A DNA stretch of 64,000 nucleotides, taken from contig NZ_JAABRQ010000006.1 of NCBI RefSeq assembly GCF_011390835.1, forward strand, positions 21,508 to 85,507, given 5' to 3'. The notes beneath the pieces are model-generated. The model searched no databases, had not been told where the DNA came from, and was given only the letters and a program-made list of their open reading frames with translations. This document shows, piece by piece, positions 9,777-18,283 of the stretch; position 1 is the first letter of the stretch, and every line of letters starts with the position of its first letter. The DNA is from Hydrogenophaga sp. Lineage in GTDB: Bacteria; Pseudomonadota; Gammaproteobacteria; Burkholderiales; Burkholderiaceae_C. A program made the position numbers and the translations under genes.

Positions 9777-10819
9777 CAGATGCCGACGGATTCCAGATGA
9801 CAGGCCAGGTCCACCATGCGCGTGGCGTAGCCCATCTCGTTGTCGTACCAGGCGTAGACCTTGAGCAGCGTGCCATCGGTCACCATGGTGGAGAGCCCAT
9901 CGACGATGGAACTGCGCGTGTCGCGCGCGTAATCGGCGCTCACCAGCGGGCGGGTCTCATAGCCCAGGATGCCGGCCAGCGGGCCCTTGGCGGCGGCTTC
10001 GAACAGCGCGTTGATTTCCTCCGCCGTGGTCGCGCGGTTGAGCTCGAACACGCAGTCGGTCAGCGAGGCGTTGAGCGCCGGCACGCGCACCGCGTGGCCA
10101 TTGAGCTTGCCCTTGAGTTCGGGGTAGATCAGGGCGATGGCGGTGGCGCTGCCGGTGGTCGTGGGGGCCAGATTCACCATGGCGCTGCGCGCACGGCGCA
10201 GGTCCTTGTGCGGCGCGTCGACCACCAGATTGGTGTTGGTGGGGTTGTGCAGCGTGGTGATCTGGCCGTGTTGGATGCCGATGGCTTCGTGCACTACCTT
10301 TACCACCGGGGCCAGGCAGTTGGTGGTGCAGCTGGCGGCGGTCACGATGCGGTCGCGCGTCGGGTTGTACAGGTGTTCGTTCACACCCACCACGATGTTC
10401 AGCACATCGCCGACTTTAACGGGCGCGGCCACGATCACGCGTTTGGCGCCGCGGTCCAGGTGGCCCTGCAGAGTCTCAGGCGTGAGGAACTTGCCGGTGC
10501 ATTCGAGCACGACGTCCACGCCCAGATCGCCCCAGGGGATCTCCGCCGCGGTGGGGTGTTCGCTGAACGACAGGCGGCGGTCGTTGATGCGGATGGCGTC
10601 GCTTCCCTCAGCGGCAATGTCTGCGCGCCACTTGCCCTGCACCGTGTCAAAGGCCAGCAGGTGGGCGGTGGCGGCCGCGCCACCTTTGAGCTCGTTGAGG
10701 TGCACGACCTCCAGGCGGTTGCCGTTGCGCGGGTCGATGGCTTCGCGTTCGATCGCGCCACAAGCCGCGCGCAGGGCCAGGCGCCCCATACGGCCCATGC
10801 CGTTGATACCGACTTTCAT
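9776..10819 (-). CDS. gapdh: ArsJ-associated glyceraldehyde-3-phosphate dehydrogenase
   Basis: GAPDH of 347 residues: NAD-binding start [16 protein letters not shown], active-site Cys in [12 protein letters not shown], and [15 protein letters not shown] near the end. In ars operons this enzyme uses arsenate in place of phosphate and forms 1-arseno-3-phosphoglycerate for ArsJ. The ATG at 10819 was chosen because homology starts there and a purine-rich GAAAGAACAG precedes it; the frame is open further upstream across an operator-like site. It follows arsR after 177 bases that contain a second ArsR-type operator. Confidence 0.95.
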   Translation of the reverse strand: MKVGINGMGRMGRLALRAACGAIEREAIDPRNGNRLEVVHLNELKGGAAATAHLLAFDTVQGKWRADIAAEGSDAIRINDRRLSFSEHPTAAEIPWGDLGVDVVLECTGKFLTPETLQGHLDRGAKRVIVAAPVKVGDVLNIVVGVNEHLYNPTRDRIVTAASCTTNCLAPVVKVVHEAIGIQHGQITTLHNPTNTNLVVDAPHKDLRRARSAMVNLAPTTTGSATAIALIYPELKGKLNGHAVRVPALNASLTDCVFELNRATTAEEINALFEAAAKGPLAGILGYETRPLVSADYARDTRSSIVDGLSTMVTDGTLLKVYAWYDNEMGYATRMVDLACHLESVGI

Positions 10820-10873
10820 CTGTTCTTTCCTTCTGGTGTGCTGTTTGGGCATCTGTGCAGAGTGCGCCAATAT

Positions 10874-10889
10874 TTCAACATGTATTGAA
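10874..10889. promoter_or_regulatory. Second ArsR-type operator, upstream of GAPDH-arsJ
   Basis: The inverted repeat TTCAA-N6-TTGAA (10874-10889) lies 55 bases upstream of the GAPDH start on the minus strand. It has the same half-sites and spacing as the repeat in front of arsR at 11341-11356. It is probably an internal operator and promoter region for the structural ars genes. Binding is inferred. Confidence 0.65.
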
Positions 10890-10996
10890 TTGTTGGGTTT
10901 CTGCGTGACACGCTCATGACAGTGGTGGTCGCTTTGCGATGCCGCGTTGACAAGCAGGTGGGTGTGAAAAGGCTTCAAGGCCTTGCCACAGAGGGG

Positions 10997-11338
10997 TCAG
11001 CAGTCTTGGCAGAGGGGGGCGGGCATGAGTTCACAGGATTCGCCCGCGCAGCAATGCGCCGTGAGGTAGGCGAGCAAGTCGTTCATGCGGGCAAGCTGGG
11101 CCCGGTAGATCAGGTAGCGCCCCTGGGGCTCGGCACTCACGAGGTCGGCATGGGCCAACTCCTTGAGGTGAAAAGACAGCGCACTGGGCGAAACCCCGAG
11201 CTGCACCGACATGGCGCCAGGCGTCAACCCTTCGTGGCCTGCGACGACCAATGCGCGGAAGGCTCGCAATCGCTGCACCTGTGCCAGCGCCGAGAGCGCT
11301 CGGACAGCTTGCTGCTCGTCGGATGACATTGATTCCAT
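10997..11338 (-). CDS. arsR: ArsR-family arsenite-responsive repressor
   Basis: Winged-helix repressor of 113 residues. The recognition helix region is SVQLGVSPSALSFHLKELAHADLV and the wing is SAEPQGRYLIYRA. The usual ELCVCDL metal site is absent. Instead three Cys lie near the C-terminus (Cys96, Cys97 and Cys102 in AHCCAGESC), the arrangement known from the Acidithiobacillus-type ArsR. Two more Cys (CQDC) end the protein. An internal ATG at 11329 has a better-placed GGAATC and may be the true start, which would put the operator wholly outside the gene. It is first in the operon and probably autoregulated. Confidence 0.93.
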   Translation of the reverse strand: MESMSSDEQQAVRALSALAQVQRLRAFRALVVAGHEGLTPGAMSVQLGVSPSALSFHLKELAHADLVSAEPQGRYLIYRAQLARMNDLLAYLTAHCCAGESCELMPAPLCQDC

Positions 11339-11340
11339 TT

Positions 11341-11356
11341 TTCAATGATAGTTGAA
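11341..11356. promoter_or_regulatory. ArsR-type operator upstream of arsR
   Basis: Inverted repeat TTCAA-N6-TTGAA immediately upstream of the arsR start (minus strand). Its spacing is identical to the second copy at 10874-10889. It is a likely autoregulatory operator; no footprint evidence can be given here. Confidence 0.65.
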
Positions 11357-11478
11357 ATGAAAAAGCGCGCTTTGTGTTCGTTCAAACTGGCTGCAGCATC
11401 CAAAAAAACACAGCCATGGTCCGGTGGCCACAGACCAGAAAGTGGTGCGTGAGCGGACGATGCCTCGCGCTTCGACCC

Positions 11479-12396
11479 TCAATACAACTCGGGCACGACC
11501 ATCGATGTGGGCACCGGCTGGCGCAGGTAGTCGGGGTTGCGCACCCTCGCTGGCAGCACCACCTCGGGGCGCTGAACTTCGCGGTAGTCGAACTGGCCCA
11601 GCAGGTGATCGATGCAGTTGAGTCGCGCCTTTTTTTTGTCCACTGCCTGTACCACCCACCAGGGCGCTTCGGGGATGTGGGTGCGCTCCAGCATGGTTTC
11701 CTTGGCGCGCGTGTAGTCTTCCCAGCGACGCCGACTCTCCAGGTCCATGGGGCTGAGCTTCCATTGCTTGAGCGGGTCGTGAATGCGGCCCAGGAAGCGC
11801 AGGTGCTGTTCATCGTCGGTGATGGAGAACCAGTACTTGATGAGCCGGATGCCGCTGCGCACCAGCATGCGCTCGAACTCGGGCACAGAGCGGAAGAATT
11901 CTTCGTACTCGTCGTCGGTGCAAAAACCCATCACCCGTTCCACGCCGGCGCGGTTGTACCAGCTGCGGTCGAACAGCACCATTTCGCCAGCTGCAGGCAG
12001 CTGCGAAGCGTAGCGCTGGAAGTACCACTGCGTGCGCTCGCGGTCGTTGGGGGCGGGCAGGGCGACCACGCGGCAGATGCGAGGGTTCAGGCGCTGGGTG
12101 ATGCGCTTGATGACGCCGCCTTTTCCTGCGGCGTCTCGCCCTTCAAACAGGATCACTACCTTCTGCTTTTCGTGAGCCACCCAGTCCTGCAGCTTGACCA
12201 GTTCGCCCTGCAGGCGGAACAGTTCGCGGAAGTAAGCCATGCGTGCCTGTTTGTCCGCTGAGGTGCGCGGCGTGTCCAGGCCGTCGAGGGTGTCCGGAAG
12301 GTCGCGGTCCTCGATCTCCAGTTCCAGCTCTTCGTCGTAGCTGTCGAGCAGGTCGCGTTCGATACGTTGCACCAGGTCTTCGTGGTTGGGGCTCAT
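11479..12396 (-). CDS. ppk2: Polyphosphate kinase 2
   Basis: PPK2 family protein of 305 residues that transfers phosphate between polyphosphate and nucleotides. Walker A is in FEGRDAAGKGGVIKR (about residue 85). The lid/Walker B region reads FDRSWYNRAGVERVMGF, followed by WKLSPMDLESRRRWEDYTRAKE. The single-domain class I arrangement with an acidic N-terminal stretch (EELELEIEDRDLPD) is usual. Whether it makes GTP/ATP or polyphosphate cannot be told from sequence. It is divergent from the acyltransferase-PlcP-glycosyltransferase operon across about 180 bases containing a Pho box, which might serve both directions. Confidence 0.95.
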   Translation of the reverse strand: MSPNHEDLVQRIERDLLDSYDEELELEIEDRDLPDTLDGLDTPRTSADKQARMAYFRELFRLQGELVKLQDWVAHEKQKVVILFEGRDAAGKGGVIKRITQRLNPRICRVVALPAPNDRERTQWYFQRYASQLPAAGEMVLFDRSWYNRAGVERVMGFCTDDEYEEFFRSVPEFERMLVRSGIRLIKYWFSITDDEQHLRFLGRIHDPLKQWKLSPMDLESRRRWEDYTRAKETMLERTHIPEAPWWVVQAVDKKKARLNCIDHLLGQFDYREVQRPEVVLPARVRNPDYLRQPVPTSMVVPELY

Positions 12397-12494
12397 GGCA
12401 GGAGATGGCTGGACGGGAGCATGAGTTTAGGGTGGCTGTGTGACAAAGGCGTGTCCATGCAGGCTCTGTGCGGGTGTGTGGTGAGTCGCCAAAA

Positions 12495-12522
12495 CGTCAT
12501 GTGAACGCCATGTCGGCGTCAC
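12495..12522 (+). promoter_or_regulatory. Pho box upstream of the lipid-remodelling operon
   Basis: Half-sites CGTCAT (12495), CGCCAT (12506) and CGTCAC (12517) repeat with an exact 11-base period. A weaker fourth unit (AGTCGC, 12484) is in the same phase. This is the PhoB-binding pattern seen in front of pstS and ppk1 in this window. It lies about 55 bases upstream of the acyltransferase start. Confidence 0.65.
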
Positions 12523-12576
12523 GACCGATTTGCACACTGACGGCATCTCATGAAAACCCGAAAGAGGAGTCCCGTT

Positions 12577-13431
12577 GTGAAAGAACTGCCCATTCCCACC
12601 CTTGGCCTGTCTCCAGTCACCTTGACCCGGGGGTCGCTTCATCCGCGACCTCCTGCCCAGCCGGTTCCTGCGTTTCACCCGCAGCCCCAGTCTGAGGCCT
12701 CGCACGGCATCAGCGTCGGCTGGGCGCGCCATCTCGACGAGGTTCGTGAAGCACAGCGCCTGAGGCACGCGGTGTTCGCTGGCGAAATGGGCGCCACCCT
12801 GCCCAACACCGTGCCCGGCCACGACGTGGACCTGTTTGACGACTTCTGCGAGCACCTGCTGGTGCGTGACCAGCCCGGTGGCAAGGTGATAGGCACGTAC
12901 CGCGTGCTGACGCCGGCCCAGGCCAAGCGTGTTGGCAGCACCTACAGCGACACCGAGTTCGACCTCACCCGACTGCGCCATGTCCGCGAACGCATGGTGG
13001 AACTGGGCCGCAGCTGTGTGCACCGCGACCACCGCCAGGGCGGCGTGGTCATGGCGCTGTGGGGTGCGCTGGGCGAGTTCATGGTGCGCAACCAGCTCGA
13101 CACCATGATCGGCTGCGCCAGCATCCCGATGTGCACCCCGCACGTGGCTGGCGCTGGCCATGCCGCCGCCAGCATCTGGCGCCAGGTCAAGGACAAACAT
13201 CTGGCGTCGATCGAGTTCCATGTGCGCCCGCGCCTGCCGCTGCCGCTGGAGCGGCTGGATGACTCGCTCGATGTGGAACCACCTGCACTGATCAAAGGCT
13301 ATCTGCGGCTGGGCTCCAAGGTGCTGGGTCCACCGGCCTGGGATCCGGCCTTCAACGCCGCCGACCTGCCGCTCATGATGCGCCTGGCCGACCTGCCGGC
13401 TCGCTACCGCAAGCATTTTCTGGGCGCGTGA
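12577..13431 (+). CDS. GNAT-type acyltransferase, OlsB-like (ornithine lipid synthesis)
   Basis: Acyltransferase of 284 residues resembling the OlsB/autoinducer-synthase-like GNAT group. Landmarks are EAQRLRHAVFAGEMGA, DLFDDFCEHLLVRD, GKVIGTYRVLTPAQA and ELGRSCVHRDHRQGGVVMALW. OlsB attaches a 3-hydroxy fatty acid to ornithine, the first step of the phosphorus-free ornithine lipids. OlsA is not nearby, so another acyl acceptor is possible. The GTG start at 12577 is preferred because AGAGGAG lies seven bases upstream; an in-frame ATG at 12550 lacks a ribosome site. The stop overlaps the next gene by one base. A Pho box upstream suggests phosphate-starvation control. Confidence 0.7.
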   Translation: MKELPIPTLGLSPVTLTRGSLHPRPPAQPVPAFHPQPQSEASHGISVGWARHLDEVREAQRLRHAVFAGEMGATLPNTVPGHDVDLFDDFCEHLLVRDQPGGKVIGTYRVLTPAQAKRVGSTYSDTEFDLTRLRHVRERMVELGRSCVHRDHRQGGVVMALWGALGEFMVRNQLDTMIGCASIPMCTPHVAGAGHAAASIWRQVKDKHLASIEFHVRPRLPLPLERLDDSLDVEPPALIKGYLRLGSKVLGPPAWDPAFNAADLPLMMRLADLPARYRKHFLGA

Positions 13432-14345
13432 TGTTCCCCGCGCCCATCACCTTCAGGCAATGGGGCATGGATGACGGCGCGTTGGGAGGCGCCGTGCATT
13501 GGGCAGGGCTCATGCCGGAAGTTGATGAGCCAAACGCTTCTGCGACTGCCGATGCGGGACATGCCTACCGCGCGGTGTTCATCTCCGATGTCCACCTCGG
13601 GACCGCTGGCTGCCAGGCTGCGGCCTTGTTGGACTTCCTGCGCCACCACCCGAGCGACACGTTGTACCTGGTGGGCGACATCGTCGACGGCTGGCAGTTG
13701 CGGCGCAAGTGGTTCTGGCCGCAGGCGCACAACGACGTGGTGCAGAAGCTGCTGCGCCGCGCTCGAAAAGGCTGCCGGGTGGTGTTCGTGCCGGGCAACC
13801 ACGACGAGTTTGCACGCCAGTTCGACGGCCACAATTTCGGTGGCATCGAGGTGCGCAATGAGGCGGTTCACACCACCGCCACTGGCCAGCGCCTGTGGGT
13901 GGTGCACGGTGACCATTTCGACGGCGTGATCCAGTGCGCCAAGTGGTTGGCCTATGTGGGCGACAACATGTACGAGTTCACGCTGCGGCTCAACCGGCAC
14001 CTGAACTCGCTGCGCGCTCGGCTGGGCCTGCCCTACTGGTCACTCTCGCAGTACCTCAAGCACAAGGTCAAGAGCGCCCTCAATTACGTCACCGACTTTG
14101 AACGCGCCGTCGCCGCCGAGGCGAGGCAACGCGGTTTTGACGGCGTGGTTTGTGGCCATATTCACCGCGCCGAAATGCGCAGCATTGACGGCACGCTGTA
14201 CTGCAACGACGGCGACTGGGTCGAGAGCCTGACCGCCCTGGTCGAGCAGCGCGACGGCACGCTGGCGCTGGTGCAATGGCATCACGCCGCTGGTTCGGAC
14301 GCGCGTGTCGACCCTGCAGCGCCGCTCAACAAGGAGCTCGCATGA
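13431..14345 (+). CDS. plcP: PlcP-like metallophosphoesterase (phospholipase C of lipid remodelling)
   Basis: Calcineurin-type metallophosphoesterase of 304 residues. All metal-ligand motifs are present: SDVHLG (about residue 47), GDIVDGW, GNHDE, HGDHFD and CGHIHRAE. Such proteins are often labelled UDP-2,3-diacylglucosamine diphosphatase (LpxH), but the gene pair with a glycosyltransferase matches PlcP, which removes phospholipid headgroups to give diacylglycerol under phosphate starvation. The first 45 residues lie before the domain and have no recognisable function. It starts in the stop codon of the upstream acyltransferase and overlaps the downstream gene by four bases (ATGA). A GTG at 13428 is the alternative start. 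Confidence 0.78.
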   Translation: MFPAPITFRQWGMDDGALGGAVHWAGLMPEVDEPNASATADAGHAYRAVFISDVHLGTAGCQAAALLDFLRHHPSDTLYLVGDIVDGWQLRRKWFWPQAHNDVVQKLLRRARKGCRVVFVPGNHDEFARQFDGHNFGGIEVRNEAVHTTATGQRLWVVHGDHFDGVIQCAKWLAYVGDNMYEFTLRLNRHLNSLRARLGLPYWSLSQYLKHKVKSALNYVTDFERAVAAEARQRGFDGVVCGHIHRAEMRSIDGTLYCNDGDWVESLTALVEQRDGTLALVQWHHAAGSDARVDPAAPLNKELA

Positions 14346-15469
14346 AAATCGCTCTGGTGACCGATGCCTGGCAGCCCCAGGTCAACGGCGTGGTGACCAC
14401 GCTGGTGGAACTGGTTCGTGAACTGCAGGAGGCAGGCCATGAGGTGGTGGTCATCCAGCCCGGGCAGTTTCGAACCCGTCCCTGTCCGGGCTACGCTGGC
14501 ATTGATCTGGCCTTGTTTCCTGGCCGTGCCCTGGCCAGGATGCTGGACGCGGCCCAGGCCGACGCCATCCACATCGCCACTGAGGGGCCGCTGGGCTGGG
14601 CTGCGCGCCGCTACTGCCTGCGCCGCCAGCAGCCGTTCACCTCCGCCTTCCACACCAAGTTCCCCGAAATCCTCAACGCGGCGCTGGGCGTGCCGCTGAC
14701 CTGGGGCTATGCACTGTTCCGCCACTTCCACCGACCCAGCCAGGCGGTAATGGTGCCCACCTCGGGCGTGCTGGCCATGCTGCAGCAGCGGGGCTTTCAG
14801 CGTCTGAAGGAATGGACTCACGGGGTGGACACCCGGCTGTTTGCCCTGGCCGAGGCGCCGGTGGCGTACCCACCGCTGGGTGCCCTGGCCCGGCCGGTGA
14901 GCCTGTTCGTGGGGCGCGTTTCCTACGAGAAGAACATCGACGCCTTTCTCGACCTCGATGTGCCCGGCAGCAAGGTGGTCTGCGGCGTGGGGCCGCTGGA
15001 GACCGGGCTGCGCGAGCACTACCCCAACGTGCACTGGCTCGGTGTGTTGCCGCGCCACGAACTGGCCCGTGTCTACGCGGCGGCCGACGTGTTTGTCTTC
15101 CCCAGCCGCAGTGAGACCTTTGGCCTGGTGATGCTCGAAGCCATGGCCTGCGGCGTGCCGGTGGCCGCCTACCCGGTGGACGGGCCGCTGCAGGTGGTGG
15201 GCGAGAGTGGCGCCGGCGCCCTGCGCGAGGACCTGCGCGAGGCGTGGGGCGCCGCTCTGCGCATCCGGCGCAGCGAGGCGCGTGCGCGGGCGATGGAGTT
15301 TGGCTGGAAGCGCGCGGCTGACCTGTTCCTGTCGTTCCTGACGGTGCAGATCCCGGAGCCTGCCTCGCCGCGCCGCCGCGGACGTTCCCGGGCGGACGAG
15401 GACGGAGCGGCGCTTCCGGTGGTGAAGATGTCAGCCCTGTCACGCAAACGTCATTCAGTCGTTGAATAA
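14342..15469 (+). CDS. GT4 glycosyltransferase, probably glycosylates diacylglycerol
   Basis: GT-B glycosyltransferase of 375 residues, family 4. The N-terminus is IALVTDAWQPQVNGVVTT, the donor domain begins LFVGRVSYEKNI, and the E-x7-E motif is in ETFGLVMLEAMACGVPV. Next to PlcP this corresponds to the Agt-type enzymes that put a sugar or glucuronic acid onto diacylglycerol, replacing phospholipids. Alternatives are mannosyltransferases of the same family, since the sugar donor cannot be read from sequence. The C-terminal tail is Arg-rich (PRRRGRSRADED). The ATG at 14342 overlaps the PlcP stop. The last codons coincide with the Pho box of ppk1. Confidence 0.8.
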   Translation: MKIALVTDAWQPQVNGVVTTLVELVRELQEAGHEVVVIQPGQFRTRPCPGYAGIDLALFPGRALARMLDAAQADAIHIATEGPLGWAARRYCLRRQQPFTSAFHTKFPEILNAALGVPLTWGYALFRHFHRPSQAVMVPTSGVLAMLQQRGFQRLKEWTHGVDTRLFALAEAPVAYPPLGALARPVSLFVGRVSYEKNIDAFLDLDVPGSKVVCGVGPLETGLREHYPNVHWLGVLPRHELARVYAAADVFVFPSRSETFGLVMLEAMACGVPVAAYPVDGPLQVVGESGAGALREDLREAWGAALRIRRSEARARAMEFGWKRAADLFLSFLTVQIPEPASPRRRGRSRADEDGAALPVVKMSALSRKRHSVVE

Positions 15470-15476
15470 TCGTCAC
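15437..15476 (+). promoter_or_regulatory. Pho box upstream of ppk1
   Basis: Four units with an exact 11-base period: CTGTCAC (15437), ACGTCAT (15448), TCGTTGA (15459, weak) and TCGTCAC (15470). This is a good match to the PhoB direct-repeat consensus, about 62 bases upstream of the ppk1 start. The box overlaps the end of the glycosyltransferase gene. Confidence 0.8.
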
Positions 15477-15538
15477 AATGCGCGGGCAGTTCGGCGGCCA
15501 AAGGGATCGGTCGCCCCCTGCGCACCTTGACGGGTACC

Positions 15539-17638
15539 ATGAGCGACATCGCCACAAACACCAGCCCCTCCGGTCGCTTGAACTTCCTTGACCGGGATCG
15601 CAGCATCCTCGCCTTCAACGCGCGGGTGATGGACTGGGCTCGCCGGCCCGACGTCCCGCTGCTCGAACGCCTGCGCTACCTCGGCATCGTCTCCAGCAAC
15701 CTCGACGAGTTTTTCGAGGTGCGCATGGCGCCGCAACTCAGCGCTCACAAGACCAATGAGCAGCGCGGCGACTACACCGCACCGGGCTACCACGCTCTAT
15801 CCGCCGAGGTTCATTCGCTGGTGGCACAGCAGTACGCGATCTACAACGATGAGTTGCTGCCGCTGCTGGAGAAGAAGGGCATCAAGCTGGTGGCACATGG
15901 CGAGCGCAATCAGCGCCAGCGCCGCTGGGTCAAGGATTTTTTCCAGCGCGAGGTGCAGCCGCTGCTCATGCCGGTGGGTCTGGACCCTTCTCACCCATTC
16001 CCGCAGGTGGCCAACAAGTCGCTCAACTTCATCGTGCGGCTGACCGGCAAGGACGCTTTCGGCCGGGAAAACGAGATCGCGATCGTCAAGGTGCCTCGCA
16101 TCCTGCCTCGCTTTTTCAGCATGCCTCCCATCAAGGGCTCCAAGCAGACCCACTTCGTCTCCATTTCCAGCCTGATCCGATCGCACCTGGCCGACTTGTT
16201 TCCCGGCCGCCAGGTCACCGAGTTCTCGCAGTTCCGCGTTACCCGCCACTCCGATCTGGCGCTGGATGAAGAAGAGGTGAAAAACTTGCGCACCGCGCTG
16301 CGCAAGGGGCTGCAGGAGCGCCACTACGGTGAAGCGCTGCGGTTGGAAGTTTCCGCAGGCTGTTCCGAGTACCTGTCCAACTTTCTGCGCGCCCAGTTCG
16401 ACTTGCCCGAAGCGGCGCTGTACCGCGTGCCCGGCCCGGTCAACCTGGTGCGTCTCAACCAGCTGATCGACCAGGTCGAGGCACCCGCGCTGCGCTTTCC
16501 CCGTTACCTGGCTGGCTGGCCGGTTCAGCTCACGCCCGGGCAGTCGTTTTTCGACCGCCTGCAGCAAGGCGATGTGCTCATTCACCAGCCATACGAGAGT
16601 TTTGATGCGGTGCTCGCGTTCCTGCGCGAGGCGGTGGCCGACCCGGACGTGCTGGCCATCAAACAGACCATTTACCGCGCAGGCGCCAAGTCCGAGCTGA
16701 TGGAGTTGCTGCGCGATGCGGTGCGCCGCGGCAAAGAGGTGACGGCAGTGGTGGAACTCAAGGCGCGCTTCGATGAAGAGGCCAACATCAGCTACGCCGA
16801 ACGCCTGGAATCGGTGGGTGCACAGGTGGTGTACGGCGTGGTCGGGCTCAAGACCCACGCCAAGATGCTGCTGGTGACCCGTCGCGAGGGCACCCGGCTG
16901 CGGCGCTATGCGCACGTGTCCACCGGCAATTACAACGCCGGCACCGCCAAGCTCTACACCGACATCAGCTACCTGAGCGCAGACGAAGCGCTCACTGCCG
17001 ATCTCGACCAGGTCTTCCTGCACCTAGCCAGCCAGAACCGGCTGGCCAAGCTCAACAAGGTGCTGATCGCGCCGTTCCAGCTGCACAAGGCGATGCTGGA
17101 GCGCGTCGATGCCGCGGCGGCAGCGGCGAAAGCCGGGCATGAGGCCCGCATCATCCTCAAGATGAACGCGCTGACCGACGAGCCGCTGTCGCGCGCCCTG
17201 GCGCATGCCTCGCAGCAGGGCGTGAAGATCGACCTGATCGTGCGCGGCGCCTGCATCCTGCCGGCGCAGGTGCCGGGCGTCACCGACAACGTGCGCGTGC
17301 GCTCGGTCATTGGCCGCTTGCTGGAGCATTCCCGCGTCTTCTATTTTCGGGTCAACGGGGTGGAAGAGCTGTGGCTCTCCAGCGCCGACTGGATGAACCG
17401 CAACATGCTGCGCCGTGTCGAGCTCGCCTGGCCGGTGACCGATCCAGCACTGCGCCACCGGTTGGTGGACGAATGCCTAATGGCTTACCTGCACGACACC
17501 CGCGATGCCTGGCTGCTGCAGCCCGATGGCACCTATGTGCCTGCGGCTGGCGCCAGCGGACGCGGCGGACGCAAGAGCCGCGCCGAGACCTTGTCGGCGC
17601 AGACCAGTCTCATGGACCGCTACGGCAGCAAGGCCTGA
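15539..17638 (+). CDS. ppk1: Polyphosphate kinase 1
   Basis: Makes inorganic polyphosphate from ATP via a phosphohistidine intermediate. The protein has 699 residues, the typical length. The N-terminal domain starts NRDRS-like (LDRDRSILAFNARVMDWA) and contains the ERLRYLGIVSSNLDEFFEVR helix bundle. The catalytic His is in GLKTHAKMLLV, and STGNYN follows. The second phospholipase-D-like segment ends SSADWMNRNMLRRVE. The ATG at 15539 is chosen over an in-frame TTG four codons upstream. A four-unit Pho box precedes the gene. sixA follows within 15 bases. Confidence 0.97.
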   Translation: MSDIATNTSPSGRLNFLDRDRSILAFNARVMDWARRPDVPLLERLRYLGIVSSNLDEFFEVRMAPQLSAHKTNEQRGDYTAPGYHALSAEVHSLVAQQYAIYNDELLPLLEKKGIKLVAHGERNQRQRRWVKDFFQREVQPLLMPVGLDPSHPFPQVANKSLNFIVRLTGKDAFGRENEIAIVKVPRILPRFFSMPPIKGSKQTHFVSISSLIRSHLADLFPGRQVTEFSQFRVTRHSDLALDEEEVKNLRTALRKGLQERHYGEALRLEVSAGCSEYLSNFLRAQFDLPEAALYRVPGPVNLVRLNQLIDQVEAPALRFPRYLAGWPVQLTPGQSFFDRLQQGDVLIHQPYESFDAVLAFLREAVADPDVLAIKQTIYRAGAKSELMELLRDAVRRGKEVTAVVELKARFDEEANISYAERLESVGAQVVYGVVGLKTHAKMLLVTRREGTRLRRYAHVSTGNYNAGTAKLYTDISYLSADEALTADLDQVFLHLASQNRLAKLNKVLIAPFQLHKAMLERVDAAAAAAKAGHEARIILKMNALTDEPLSRALAHASQQGVKIDLIVRGACILPAQVPGVTDNVRVRSVIGRLLEHSRVFYFRVNGVEELWLSSADWMNRNMLRRVELAWPVTDPALRHRLVDECLMAYLHDTRDAWLLQPDGTYVPAAGASGRGGRKSRAETLSAQTSLMDRYGSKA

Positions 17639-17652
17639 TCGGGAGGCAGCAG

Positions 17653-18135
17653 ATGGACCTGATTCTCTGGCGCCACGCCGAAGCCCAGGACCATCCTGAC
17701 CCCGTGCTCGGGCGCCAGGGCGACGCGCAAGATCTGGCGCGGCGACTCACCCCGCGCGGCGAGAAACACGCCGCGCGCATGGCCACCTGGCTGGACCGGC
17801 AGTTGCCCAGCGGTGCCCGTGTCTTCGCCAGCCCAGCCCAGCGCAGCGAGCAGACCGCGCTCGCCCTGGGGCGCAAGTTCAAGATGCGCGACGAGCTCGC
17901 GCCTGGCGGGGATCCGCTGGCCTTGCTTGAACTGGTGCAGTGGCCCGAGGGCAAAGGCCCGGTGCTGGTGGTGGGCCATCAGCCCACGCTCGGGCAAGTG
18001 GTGGCACGCTTGCTGGGCCTGAGCGAAGAAGAGTGCGCGGTGAAGAAAGGCGCTGTCTGGTGGCTGCACCACCGCGAGCGCGATGGAAAGCAGCAGACCG
18101 TGCTGCTCACGGTGCAGACGCCCGAGCTGCTGTAG
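17653..18135 (+). CDS. sixA: SixA-type phosphohistidine phosphatase
   Basis: Histidine-phosphatase superfamily protein of 160 residues with the catalytic His near the start (LILWRHAEAQD). It has FASPAQRSEQTA (second Arg) and the late VGHQPTLGQVV His. SixA dephosphorylates phosphohistidine on HPt domains or on NPr of the nitrogen PTS. A hybrid kinase with an HPt domain is encoded convergently next door (18284-21244), which makes it a possible partner, though this is inferred from position only. GGGAGG lies 7-12 bases upstream of the ATG. It is probably co-transcribed with ppk1. Confidence 0.9.
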   Translation: MDLILWRHAEAQDHPDPVLGRQGDAQDLARRLTPRGEKHAARMATWLDRQLPSGARVFASPAQRSEQTALALGRKFKMRDELAPGGDPLALLELVQWPEGKGPVLVVGHQPTLGQVVARLLGLSEEECAVKKGAVWWLHHRERDGKQQTVLLTVQTPELL

Positions 18136-18283
18136 GCACGCGCAACGGTGGGGGCTTTGGTCTCTCCATGTTGGCAACGGATCAACGACTTGCATGCGTC
18201 AAGCGCCTGGGCGCCGCGGCTAAGCCCTCAGATTGGGCAAACCTGAAGCGCGCGCATCTGGTCGGCCCGCTCGCGCCCCGGCT

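Noticed and set aside
12427-13416. Minus-strand frame opposite the OlsB-like gene
   Set aside because: Shadow composition, and it would cover the Pho box and promoter region.
13431-14345. LpxH (lipid A synthesis) identity for the metallophosphoesterase
   Set aside because: The motifs alone would allow it, but the operon with a GT4 enzyme and an acyltransferase under a Pho box fits PlcP better.
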